A stretch of DNA of 64,000 nucleotides, taken from contig NZ_CP079194.1 in NCBI RefSeq assembly GCF_019297855.1, forward strand, positions 3,211,501 to 3,275,500, in the 5' to 3' direction. This DNA comes from Gymnodinialimonas ceratoperidinii. GTDB lineage: Bacteria > Pseudomonadota > Alphaproteobacteria > Rhodobacterales > Rhodobacteraceae. The notes beneath the pieces were generated by a model. That model worked only from the letters and a program-made list of their open reading frames with translations. It did not search any database and had not been told where the DNA came from. The first letter of the stretch is position 1. Each line of letters opens with the position of its first letter. Shown here piece after piece: positions 45,268 through 53,649 of the stretch. A program made the position numbers and the translations under genes.

Positions 45268-46180
45268 TCCCGTCACCCTCATCGTCGCCTTGATCACGAT
45301 CTCCACCCCCGTGCTCCTCGCGGCACTGGGAGAATTGGTGGTGGAGAAATCGGGCGTCCTGAACCTCGGCGTCGAAGGCATGATGATCATGGGCGCCGTC
45401 TGCGGCTTCGTCGTCGCCCACCATAGCGGATCGCCGACATTGGCCTTCATCGCGGGCATGGCGGGAGGCGCGTGCCTCTCCGTGATTTTCGCCGTCCTCA
45501 CCCAGTTCCTCATGTCGAACCAGGTCGCCACGGGCCTCGCCCTGACGCTCTTCGGCCTCGGCCTCGCGGCCCTGCTTGGCGTCGGATACGAGGGCCAACC
45601 GATCCCCGAGGTCGCCAAGCCTCTGCCCGAGGTTCTGCGGACCATTCCCGTCATTGGGCCGATATTGCTCGGACATGATCTCGTCACCTATCTCGCCGTC
45701 GCGGCTGTTTTCGCGATCGCCTATGTCCTCAAGCACACCCGCATCGGGCTGATCATCCGCGCCGTGGGCGAAAGCCACGACGCCGCCCATGCGCTCGGCT
45801 ACAAGGTGATCCGCATCCGCTTCGCCGCCATCGTCTTCGGCGGCGCCATGGCCGGGCTCGGCGGCGCGTTCCTCTCCATCGTCTATGTCGAGAACTGGGT
45901 GCAGGGCATGACCGCAGGCGCTGGCTGGATCGCGCTGGCGCTGGTGGTCTTTGCGGGCTGGAAGTCGGGCCGCGTGCTGTTCGGCGCATGGCTCTTCGGC
46001 GGTATCGCCGCGTTGCAATTGCGCCTGCAAGCGGCCGAGGTCTCGGTCCCCGTCGCGCTTCTGGACGCCTCTCCCTACATCGTCACCATCATCGTCCTTG
46101 TCATTATGTCCTCGGACCGCGCCAAGACCGCGATCAACGCACCCGCCGCGCTCGGCAAGACTTTCCATGCTACCGGGTAA
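45257..46180 (+). CDS. ABC transporter permease (BMP/nucleoside type), second subunit
   Basis: 307 residues from MIIDPVTLIVALITISTPVL. Family motif GELVVEKSGVLNLGVEGMMI with following helices, and LGGAFLSIVYVENWVQGMTA near the C-terminus. About eight helices. Upstream in-frame codons exist, but only this start gives a membrane helix at the very N-terminus as in the family. It pairs with the first permease. Confidence 0.92.
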   Translation: MIIDPVTLIVALITISTPVLLAALGELVVEKSGVLNLGVEGMMIMGAVCGFVVAHHSGSPTLAFIAGMAGGACLSVIFAVLTQFLMSNQVATGLALTLFGLGLAALLGVGYEGQPIPEVAKPLPEVLRTIPVIGPILLGHDLVTYLAVAAVFAIAYVLKHTRIGLIIRAVGESHDAAHALGYKVIRIRFAAIVFGGAMAGLGGAFLSIVYVENWVQGMTAGAGWIALALVVFAGWKSGRVLFGAWLFGGIAALQLRLQAAEVSVPVALLDASPYIVTIIVLVIMSSDRAKTAINAPAALGKTFHATG

Positions 46181-46183
46181 CCC

Positions 46184-46948
46184 ATGAAGCTCTTCGGTTT
46201 CACCCGCGCTGAGGTCATCGAGGTCCTCGACGGAACGCACCCCCGCGTGGGGCGGTCCGTGGCGCTAGTGATCTACGCATTGATCTGCATATCCGCGGTC
46301 GTCATCGCGCTCGAGACGATGCCCTCGCTGACCCCCACGATGACCACCGTGCTCGTCACGGTCGAGATCGTGATCCTGACGATCTTCATCATCGAATACG
46401 CCCTTCGCCTGACTTGTAGCGCCCATCCGATACGCTACGCGTTCAGCTTCTGGGGGATCGTGGATTTCCTCGCCATCGTGCCTGCGCTGATCTTCATGAT
46501 GCCCGATTTCGCGACGATCCGCGCCATTCGCCTGCTGCGCCTGCTGCGGCTTTTGAAGCTGTTCAAGGCCAACAATGCGCTCGACAGGATCGCCCGGGCG
46601 CTGGATGCCATCAGGGCCGAGTTCGCGATCTTCTTCTTCATCGCAGCCGTGGCGCTCTACCTTGCCTCCGTGGGGATTTACCACTTCGAGCATCAGGCTC
46701 AGCCTGAAGGGTTTTCCTCGATCCCCGAAAGCCTCTGGTGGGCCATCGCCACCTTCACCACCGTGGGCTACGGCGACGTCTATCCGATCACCGTGGGAGG
46801 GCGCATCTTCACCGGGGTCATCATGCTGATCGGGATCGGCATCATCGCCGTTCCTGCCGGGCTCGTAACCGCCGCCTTGACCGAGGCGGCTCCTACGGAC
46901 CAAATCTTAACCAAAGAAACTGAATCCAACAGAGGGGATGAACAATGA
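46184..46948 (+). CDS. Voltage-gated potassium channel (six-helix Kv type) within the ABC transporter operon
   Basis: 254 residues. Six membrane segments: S1 at about 24-45, S2 at 57-78, S3 at 87-107, an S4 with basic residues at every third position (R113, R116, R119, R122, K125, K128), S5 at 146-167 and S6 at 206-232. The selectivity filter TVGYGD is at residues 193-198. This is a complete bacterial Kv-type channel with no C-terminal RCK domain. It begins three bases after the permease stop and its own stop overlaps the start of the binding-protein gene (ATGA), so it is fully embedded in the transport operon. What the channel does for purine uptake is unknown. Confidence 0.93.
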   Translation: MKLFGFTRAEVIEVLDGTHPRVGRSVALVIYALICISAVVIALETMPSLTPTMTTVLVTVEIVILTIFIIEYALRLTCSAHPIRYAFSFWGIVDFLAIVPALIFMMPDFATIRAIRLLRLLRLLKLFKANNALDRIARALDAIRAEFAIFFFIAAVALYLASVGIYHFEHQAQPEGFSSIPESLWWAIATFTTVGYGDVYPITVGGRIFTGVIMLIGIGIIAVPAGLVTAALTEAAPTDQILTKETESNRGDEQ

Positions 46949-48027
46949 AACTCACCACCAAACTTCTGGCCACGGCGGCGCTTGCCACGGGCCTCGCCGG
47001 CGCAGCCTTTGCCGATGGCCACGAGCCGCTGCAGGTCGGCTTCATCTACGTCGGCCCCACGGGCGACCTGGGCTGGACCTATGAGCACGACCAGGGCCGC
47101 CTCGCGGTGGAAGAGCACTTCGGCGACCAGGTCGAGACCGTGTTCCTCGAATCCGTGCCGGAAGGTGCCGATGCCGAACGCGCGATCACCACGATGATCC
47201 TCGGCGGCGCCGACATGGTCTTCACCACGTCGTTCGGCTACATGGAAGCCACCAACGCGGTCGCGGGCCAGTTCCCCGACGTGCTGTTCGAACATGCCAC
47301 CGGCTACCTGCGCGAGCATCCGAACGTCTCCACCTATTCCGCGCGCTTCTACGAGGGCCGCGCCATTCAGGGCCACATCGCGGGGCAGATGACCGAGAGC
47401 AACATCATCGGCTACATCGCGTCCTTCCCGATCCCCGAAGTCATTCGCGGCATCAACTCGGCCTATCTCCACGCCCGCGCGGTGAACCCCGATGTCGAAT
47501 TCCGGGTGGTCTGGGCCTACACTTGGTTCGATCCCGCAGCCGAAGGCGCAGCGGCCCAGGCGCTGATCGACGCCGGCGCTGACGTGATCCTGCAGCACAC
47601 CGATTCCACGGCACCCCAGGCCGCGGCGCAGGAAGCCGGCATCTACTCCTTCGGACAGGCCTCGGACATGGCCCAATTCGCGCCCGCGCCGCGGATCTCC
47701 TCGATCATCGACAACTGGGCGCCCTACTACATCGAACGCGTCGGCATGGCGCTCGACGGCACCTGGGAGCAGGCCGACACCTGGGACGGCATCGGCCCCG
47801 GCATGGTCGAGATCGGCGAGATGACTGAAGCAATCCCGGAAGAGGTCCGCGCGTCGGCACAGGAAATGATCGACGCAATCGCGGCGGGCGAATACCACCC
47901 GTTCACCGGCCCGATCAACCGCCAGGACGGCACCGCATGGCTCGCGGAAGGCGAAGTGGCCGACGACGGCACGCTCGCGGGGATGGATTTTTACGTCGAA
48001 GGCATCACCGGCGACATCCCGAACTGA
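46945..48027 (+). CDS. BMP-family substrate-binding protein of the ABC transporter
   Basis: 360 residues with a cleavable signal peptide (MKLTTKLLATAALATGLAGA-AFA). Type I periplasmic binding fold of the BMP/PnrA family: VGFIYVGPTGDLGWTYEHDQ, MILGGADMVFTTSFGYMEA, NIIGYIASFPIPEVIRGINS, GADVILQHTDSTAP and an acidic C-terminal half. Members bind nucleosides or purines. A GAGGGG ribosome site lies within the end of the channel gene. A strong terminator closes the operon 23 bases downstream. Confidence 0.93.
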   Translation: MKLTTKLLATAALATGLAGAAFADGHEPLQVGFIYVGPTGDLGWTYEHDQGRLAVEEHFGDQVETVFLESVPEGADAERAITTMILGGADMVFTTSFGYMEATNAVAGQFPDVLFEHATGYLREHPNVSTYSARFYEGRAIQGHIAGQMTESNIIGYIASFPIPEVIRGINSAYLHARAVNPDVEFRVVWAYTWFDPAAEGAAAQALIDAGADVILQHTDSTAPQAAAQEAGIYSFGQASDMAQFAPAPRISSIIDNWAPYYIERVGMALDGTWEQADTWDGIGPGMVEIGEMTEAIPEEVRASAQEMIDAIAAGEYHPFTGPINRQDGTAWLAEGEVADDGTLAGMDFYVEGITGDIPN

Positions 48028-48050
48028 TCGCTGCACGCGTCAACCTCATC

Positions 48051-48080
48051 AAAGGCCCGCCCCATCCGGCGGGCCTTTTT
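48051..48080 (+). terminator. Terminator of the xdh-ABC transporter operon
   Basis: AAAGGCCCGCC-CCATCC-GGCGGGCCTTT, an 11-base perfect stem with a six-base loop and five T at the end. Confidence 0.92.
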
Positions 48081-48252
48081 CATGGAGCACCCCCGGCTCC
48101 CTTCATCTTGGCAAATACAACTCATCCCAACAGTGCAAAGCGCGCCACCCGGACACACGGCACGCCCCCCTTGCAAAGCCGCAATAAGGACCGCTTCAAA
48201 AGCCGCCTTCCCCCTCTTGTCCAGACGCGCCCTCCATGTCACGCCTACGCCC

Positions 48253-49335
48253 ATGACCTATGATTTCCTCATCATCGGCGGCGGTATCGCCGGCACCTCC
48301 GCGGGCGCGCGGCTCGCGGCCCTTGGCACCACCTGCCTTCTGGAGGTCGAGCCCGCGCTGGCCTATCACACCTCCGGCCGGTCGGCCGCGCTCTACGAGG
48401 CGAACTACGGCCACCCAGTCACTGTCGCGCTGAACCATGCGTCTCTGGACGATCACCAGACGCTCGACGGCGGCTTCCTCTCGCCGCGCGGCTTGCTGAT
48501 GCTGGCGAGCGAGGCCGAGGCTGCGGCTTTCGAGCACGACGTCACGGCCATGGACCTGACCGAAATTTCGCTCGCAGAGGCCTGCGCCCTCGTCCCGATC
48601 CTCAACGCGGACCACATCACCCGCGCAGCCCATCACGACGCGGCGTGGGACATCGATACCGATCGCATGGTGCAGCACTTCGCCCGCACGATCCGCGCCA
48701 ATGGATCGGTGCAGACCGGTCAGACCGTCACCGCCCTGACCCGTATGGACGACGGGTGGGAGGTCACCACCAACAGCCAGACCCTCCACGCGCGACACAT
48801 CGTGAATGCCGCCGGAGCCTGGGCCGACCAGATCGCCAGCCTCGCCGGTATCGAGCCGATCGGGCTGACCCCCTACCGGCGCTCCATGGCGCGGATGCCG
48901 GCGCCGGGGGGCCACGACGTCAGCCGCTGGCCGATGATTTTCGGCGCGGGCGAGGCTTGGTACGCCAAGCCCGACGCGGGCGCATGGCTGGTCTCGCCGG
49001 CAGAGGAAGAGGCCGCAACGCCTCACGATGCCTATGCCGACGACATGACGCTGGCCGAGGGAATCGCCCGGTATCAGCCCTTCGTGACCGAGGAGGTCAC
49101 CCGCGTGACCAGCTCCTGGGCGGGCCTGCGGACCTTCGCGCCCGACCGGTGCCTCGTCATCGGCCCCGAGCCCTCTGATCCGACCTTCCTCTGGAGCGCG
49201 GGCCAGGGAGGCTACGGCTTCCAGACCGCACCCGCCGCCAGCCAGCTTCTGGCGGACCTCGTTGCAGGCACGCCGCCCGCGCTTGACGATGTCGTCGTGA
49301 AGGCCCTGTCCCCGGCACGCTTCCGATCAAAATGA
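48253..49335 (+). CDS. FAD-dependent oxidoreductase of the D-amino-acid/glycine oxidase (DAO) family
   Basis: 360 residues from MTYDFLIIGGGIAGTSAGAR; upstream in-frame codons are not family-like. The FAD dinucleotide motif GGGIAGTSAGARLA is followed by YHTSGRSAALYEANYG, the substrate-side segment IVNAAGAWADQIASLAG, and the C-terminal FAD segment LWSAGQGGYGFQTAPAAS. The family oxidises D-amino acids, glycine, sarcosine or similar amines; the substrate here is open. It is a single gene behind the operon terminator. Confidence 0.85.
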   Translation: MTYDFLIIGGGIAGTSAGARLAALGTTCLLEVEPALAYHTSGRSAALYEANYGHPVTVALNHASLDDHQTLDGGFLSPRGLLMLASEAEAAAFEHDVTAMDLTEISLAEACALVPILNADHITRAAHHDAAWDIDTDRMVQHFARTIRANGSVQTGQTVTALTRMDDGWEVTTNSQTLHARHIVNAAGAWADQIASLAGIEPIGLTPYRRSMARMPAPGGHDVSRWPMIFGAGEAWYAKPDAGAWLVSPAEEEAATPHDAYADDMTLAEGIARYQPFVTEEVTRVTSSWAGLRTFAPDRCLVIGPEPSDPTFLWSAGQGGYGFQTAPAASQLLADLVAGTPPALDDVVVKALSPARFRSK

Positions 49336-49502
49336 CGTGTGCCCGGTCGGGCGAGAAAAACAAGGGACGGCAGGCAATGCGGCAGGGTGCAAAACCCCGC
49401 CCATTGGCCCCCGTCCCGATGACCGGAACTTGGAACTGCTTCGCAGTGGCTCTATTCTAAGTCCAAACCGTTTACCGGCCCTTACAAATTCCGGAGATCT
49501 CA

Positions 49503-49958
49503 ATGAACCGTTCCTTCCTGTGCGCAGGCTTCGCCGCCGCGCTGATGACCCTGCCCCTCGCCGCCCAGGCACAATCGCAACTCGACCGTTTCGAAGCCTT
49601 GAGCGAGCAAATGACCGCGCTCACCTACGAGGGTCTGGCCGCGCAATACCCCGTGCTGCAGGGTCTGCTTCCTTCTGCCGAATGGGGCCGTCCCGAGCGG
49701 CGCGCTGGCCGTTGCGCGCTTCGTGATTACGAGCGCGCCGTGGGCGAAGACGGTGTCGACGCAATGCTGGCCGAGTTCGAGACCGCGATTGCTTCCGCCC
49801 GTCCGGCGGACCTTCTCGACGGAACCTTCAGCGCCGGTGTGCCGCAGGGCCTGACAGCCGCGCAGGTGCAGCAGATCAACAACGAATGCGGCCTTTTGGA
49901 ACTGCAGATGCAGCGGCTGGCAGAATCCGGCGCGATGCAGGCCCTGCAAGCGCAATGA
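49503..49958 (+). CDS. Small secreted protein, paralogue 1 of 3
   Basis: 151 residues with a signal peptide (MNRSFLCAGFAAALMTLPLA-AQAQ). The mature part is alpha-helical: LDRFEALSEQMTALTYEGLA, a central Cys (GRCALRDYERAVGEDGVDAM) and a second Cys (NNECGLLELQMQRLAESGAM). The same layout (RLEA near the start, C in the middle, C about 75 residues later, then an ESGxM-like helix) recurs in the genes at 49955 and 53115. Function unknown. It overlaps the next paralogue by ATGA. Confidence 0.75.
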   Translation: MNRSFLCAGFAAALMTLPLAAQAQSQLDRFEALSEQMTALTYEGLAAQYPVLQGLLPSAEWGRPERRAGRCALRDYERAVGEDGVDAMLAEFETAIASARPADLLDGTFSAGVPQGLTAAQVQQINNECGLLELQMQRLAESGAMQALQAQ

Positions 49959-50413
49959 TGCTGCGCGCAACAGCCCTCGCGCTGCCCCTCTCCGCCCTCG
50001 CCCTCCTGCCCGCCCACGCGCAATCATCGTTCGAGCGGCTGGAGGCGGTCGCCACGACCATCAACGGCATGATGTTCGACGCCATGGTCGAACAGACCCC
50101 GGCGCTGGAAGGCAACATGCCCTCGGCGGAATGGTCCGAGGGGCTGCGCGCCGCTTATACCTGCATGTACGACGGCTTCGTTGCGCAGGCTGGAGAGCCC
50201 GCCGTGTCCGAGATGGTCACCGAGATGGAGAACCGCCTCGAGACGCTCACCACCGAGGAAGTGATGAACGGCGATGTGGAAGTCGGCAACCCCGGCGACA
50301 TGACTGATGACGAGGTTGGTGCCATCGTGGCGGAATGCGGCATGATGGACGCCTTCATGGCCCATCTGGCGCAATCCGGCGCGCTTCAGATCATGATGCA
50401 AGCCGACCAATGA
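49955..50413 (+). CDS. Small secreted protein, paralogue 2 of 3
   Basis: 152 residues, starting ATGATG at the stop of paralogue 1. Signal peptide MMLRATALALPLSALALLPA-HA. The mature part is FERLEAVATTINGMMFDAMV, AAYTCMYDGFVAQAGEPAVS (central Cys), VAECGMMDAFMAHLAQSGAL (second Cys). Methionine-rich. It shares the helix and Cys pattern of paralogues 1 and 3. Its stop overlaps the start of the DUF938 methyltransferase gene (ATGA). Function unknown. Confidence 0.75.
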   Translation: MMLRATALALPLSALALLPAHAQSSFERLEAVATTINGMMFDAMVEQTPALEGNMPSAEWSEGLRAAYTCMYDGFVAQAGEPAVSEMVTEMENRLETLTTEEVMNGDVEVGNPGDMTDDEVGAIVAECGMMDAFMAHLAQSGALQIMMQADQ

Positions 50414-51066
50414 CGCAGCCGTCGCCCACCTTCGATGATGGGCGGCTGAATGCCCCCGCCGCCCTGCGCAACCGGGATGCGCTTGCGGCGGCTTTGACGC
50501 GGATCGCCGCGGACCTGCCCGCCGGGGCGCGGGCGCTGGAAATTGCCTCGGGCACCGGACAGCATGTGATCCGCTTCGCCCAGGCGATGCCGAATATCCT
50601 CTGGCAACCGTCCGACCCGGATCCCGACCGCCGCGCCTCGATCCGGGCCTGGGTGCAGGCCGAGCCCTCACCCAACATCGCACCGCCGATATCGCTTGAT
50701 GCCTGCACGGCCGGTTGGGCGGCAGAGCACGGTGACTACGACCTCATCTTTCTGGCGAACCTCCTGCATCTCGTCTCTGAACCCGCCGCGCGGGCCTGCA
50801 TGGTCGAAATCGCGAGGGCCGTGCGGCCCGGCGGGCGCGCGGTCGCCTACGGGCCCTTCCTGCGCGATGGGCAGACGACGTCCGACGGCGACGCCGAGTT
50901 CGATGCGCGCCTGCGCGCTGAGGGACAGGAAGCAGGCTACAAGGACGTCGCCTGGGCCTGTGATATCTGGCGTGACGCGGGGTTGGACGTTGCCGCGCCC
51001 GCCGCGATGCCTGCCAATAATCTGCTGCTTTGCGGCGTCAAACCGGATCTGGGCGGTGTCACGTAA
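50410..51066 (+). CDS. DUF938 SAM-dependent methyltransferase
   Basis: 218 residues from MTQPSPTFDDGRLNAPAALR. Rossmann methyltransferase with ALEIASGTGQHVIRFAQAMP as the SAM motif, WQPSDPDPDRRASIRAWVQ and DYDLIFLANLLHLVSEPAAR, which together are the DUF938 pattern. The methyl acceptor is unknown. Translationally coupled to the small secreted protein upstream by ATGA. Confidence 0.88.
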   Translation: MTQPSPTFDDGRLNAPAALRNRDALAAALTRIAADLPAGARALEIASGTGQHVIRFAQAMPNILWQPSDPDPDRRASIRAWVQAEPSPNIAPPISLDACTAGWAAEHGDYDLIFLANLLHLVSEPAARACMVEIARAVRPGGRAVAYGPFLRDGQTTSDGDAEFDARLRAEGQEAGYKDVAWACDIWRDAGLDVAAPAAMPANNLLLCGVKPDLGGVT

Positions 51067-51116
51067 GGAAACGTTTCGTTTTCCCCTAATCAGGTGTTTA
51101 CTATAATTAAATTAAC

Positions 51117-51140
51117 GGCCCGCTCTTGGCGGGCCTATTT
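51117..51140 (+). terminator. Terminator behind the DUF938 gene
   Basis: GGCCCGC-TCTTG-GCGGGCC, seven-base stem, then TATTTACT. The T tract is imperfect. It separates the methyltransferase gene from the patatin gene. Confidence 0.65.
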
Positions 51141-51170
51141 ACTATATCAGACGACCGGAAAGACGAATTG

Positions 51171-52976
51171 ATGCAAAGCGATTTCGCGCCTGAAGGCTTG
51201 TTCAGCATCTTGCAGGGGCCTGCCTTCGCGCGGCTCTCCCAGACGCCCGTCGAACGCGGCCACAAGCTGATTGCGGCCGGGACCGACGCAGAGGCGATGT
51301 ACCTCGTCTTCTCCGGTCGCTTCCGGGTCGAGCGGGACGGCGTGGACCTCGCCGAGATCGGCGCGGGCTCGGTGATCGGAGAGATCGCCTTCCTCACCGG
51401 CTCGGCCCGTACGGCGGATGTGGTGGCCGCGCGGGACAGCATTGTCTATCGCATCGACCGCCCCACCTATGACGCGCTCTGCGCCGAGGTCGAGGGCTTG
51501 CCGCAGGCGATGGCGGCAGAACTGGCCGGACGGCTGGCCGCAACGTCGGCACGGGTCACGCCGGATCCGAGCCGCCCCCCGGCCCGCACCTTCTGCATCC
51601 TTCCAGCCGCCAACGCGCCCCTGCCCGAGCGTTTCATCCCCGATCTGACCCGCGCGATCGAGGCTCATCATTCCGTCACCCTTGTGACCGAGACCGCGTT
51701 CAAACAAGCCCTCGGCGAGCGTGCCGATCCCACGGCGCCCGACTCCATCGCGTGGCTCAACGCGCAGGAACAGGGCGCGCAGATCGTGCTCTTCGTGGCC
51801 AATGCCACGGATGGCGATTGGTCCCGCGCCGCGCTGAAGCAGGCCGATCAGGCCGTGATCGTGGCGCAGGCGATCAATTATCAGGAGCCCTCCGCACTGG
51901 AGGCCTTCGCGCTTCGCATCCTGCCGGAAAGCCAGCGGCGCCTCGTGCTCTTGCACCCGCATCGGATGCAGAAGGCGCCCGGCACCGGTCGCTGGCTCGA
52001 TACGCGGCCCGTCTTCCTGCATCATCACGTGGCGCTGACCGGTGGAGACGCGGATATCGCCCGCCTCGGCCGGTTCCTCTCGGGTCGCGCCGTGGGCATG
52101 GTGCTTTCGGGTGGCGGCGCCTTCGGTGTGGCCCATGTCGGTGTCTACCGCGCGATGAACGAGCTTGGCCTGCCTGTCGACATCGTCGGCGGCACCTCGG
52201 TCGGCTCGGCCATGGGTGGCGCCATCGCCCTTGGCGTGCCCGCCGAGGAGATCGGCCCCCGCGTGGAGGAAATCTTCGTGCGCTCCGGCGCGATGCGAAA
52301 GATCACCGTGCCGAAGTTCGCCTTCCTCGATCACAAGGTTCTCGACGCCGCCCTTGTGGAGCACTTCGGAGAGGAGCCGATCGAAGACCTCTGGCTGCCC
52401 TATTACGCCGTCGCCGCTGACCTCTCGGAGATGGAGAAGGTCACCATCACCCGAGGCCCGCTGTGGGAGGCGATCCGCGCCTCCTCGGCGATCCCCGGCG
52501 TCCTGCCTCCGTTTTTCACCCGCGAGGGGAAGATGCTCGTGGATGGGGGCTGCATCGACAACATGCCCTTCCGCACGATGCACCGCCTCAAGACCGGCCC
52601 CAATGTTGTGGTCAACGTCCAGAAATCCACCGAGAAGACGATGCACGTCGATTACCCGAGCCTGCCCGGCCGGGGTCAGTTGCTGCGGCAAACGGTCAAT
52701 CCCTTCGCCAAGCCCGGTGCCCGCGTCCCCGGCGTGATTTCCACCGTCATGCGCTCGCTGCTGGTGGGGCAGTCCGACATGATGACCGCCCTCAATCCCT
52801 CGGACCTGATGATCCGCCCGCCGGGTCTGACGGGCGCGGGTTTCCTGGCCTGGGGACAGCACAAATTGTTCTACGAGATGGCCTATAAGCACGCGATGGA
52901 GGATTTCGCGGCGCGCGAGGCGGCGGGTGACGCGCAGATGGCCGCGCTGCGAGCGGCGGCGGGCCTGACCACCTGA
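51171..52976 (+). CDS. Patatin-like phospholipase with N-terminal cyclic-nucleotide-binding domain
   Basis: 601 residues from MQSDFAPEGLFSIL; an in-frame upstream start would fall inside the terminator hairpin. The N-terminal cNMP-binding domain (about residues 15-125: AMYLVFSGRFRVERDG, IGEIAFLTGSARTADVVA) is followed by a linker domain. The patatin domain is complete: oxyanion loop SGGGAFGVAHVGVYRA (from about residue 312), nucleophile Ser343 in GGTSVGSA, Asp458 in VDGGCIDN. This is the neuropathy-target-esterase (NTE/RssA-like) architecture, hydrolysing phospholipid or lysophospholipid acyl bonds. No membrane helix. Whether cAMP or another nucleotide controls it is not shown. Confidence 0.9.
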   Translation: MQSDFAPEGLFSILQGPAFARLSQTPVERGHKLIAAGTDAEAMYLVFSGRFRVERDGVDLAEIGAGSVIGEIAFLTGSARTADVVAARDSIVYRIDRPTYDALCAEVEGLPQAMAAELAGRLAATSARVTPDPSRPPARTFCILPAANAPLPERFIPDLTRAIEAHHSVTLVTETAFKQALGERADPTAPDSIAWLNAQEQGAQIVLFVANATDGDWSRAALKQADQAVIVAQAINYQEPSALEAFALRILPESQRRLVLLHPHRMQKAPGTGRWLDTRPVFLHHHVALTGGDADIARLGRFLSGRAVGMVLSGGGAFGVAHVGVYRAMNELGLPVDIVGGTSVGSAMGGAIALGVPAEEIGPRVEEIFVRSGAMRKITVPKFAFLDHKVLDAALVEHFGEEPIEDLWLPYYAVAADLSEMEKVTITRGPLWEAIRASSAIPGVLPPFFTREGKMLVDGGCIDNMPFRTMHRLKTGPNVVVNVQKSTEKTMHVDYPSLPGRGQLLRQTVNPFAKPGARVPGVISTVMRSLLVGQSDMMTALNPSDLMIRPPGLTGAGFLAWGQHKLFYEMAYKHAMEDFAAREAAGDAQMAALRAAAGLTT

Positions 52977-53114
52977 ATGCCAGCGCCCACGCGGAGCGGC
53001 GTGCGAAAAGCGGAACTCCGCGCGCCACGGCGGCGGAGGTTATCCTGACCTTGGCAGCGCCAAGCATCCGGAGCAATCTGCGGCCTGACACCTTCCAATT
53101 TCGGGATATTCCTC

Positions 53115-53573
53115 ATGAAAACATGCACATTGGCCATTGCCCTCACCCTCCTCGCCGCACCCGCGTTCGCGCAATCCGAGGTCGACCGGCTGGAGGCCGC
53201 CTCGGTCTCTGCCGGGGCCAACATGGAGGCTTTTCTGGTTTCCCGCGTGCCGGAGATCGCGCCGGCCATTCCTGACTGGGAGTGGGATGAGGAGATGCGC
53301 ACGGCGGCCGCCTGCACCCTCGATGCCATCCGCGCCGAGGGTGGCGACGCCGCGGTGGAAACCTATCTCGACGAGATGGACGTCTTCGCCGAGGTCGAGA
53401 TCACCTCGATGGAGCAAATGGCCACGGTCACCCCGGTGCCGATCAACCCGGACTTTGCCATGCAGACAGGTCAGGCCTGCGGCACCGCCGAGATCGCGAT
53501 GCGCCGCATGCAGGAAAGCGGCCTGATGGAGGCGATGATGGTGCCCGACGTGATGGGCCGCCTGATGAACTGA
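53115..53573 (+). CDS. Small secreted protein, paralogue 3 of 3
   Basis: 152 residues with signal peptide MKTCTLAIALTLLAAPAFAQ. The mature part starts SEVDRLEAASVSAGANMEAF, has a central Cys (RTAAACTLDAIRAEGGDAAV) and a second Cys (GQACGTAEIAMRRMQESGLM). The blocks correspond to the genes at 49503 and 49955, so three relatives lie within 4 kb, separated by the DUF938 and patatin genes. Function unknown. Ends convergently with the GcvT-type gene. Confidence 0.75.
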   Translation: MKTCTLAIALTLLAAPAFAQSEVDRLEAASVSAGANMEAFLVSRVPEIAPAIPDWEWDEEMRTAAACTLDAIRAEGGDAAVETYLDEMDVFAEVEITSMEQMATVTPVPINPDFAMQTGQACGTAEIAMRRMQESGLMEAMMVPDVMGRLMN

Positions 53574-53649
53574 CCGAGGATGATGCCACGGACGGCGGGA
53601 GGAGCATGGCCCAAGGCCTGCACCTCCCCACCGCGCCGTAACGCGGCAA

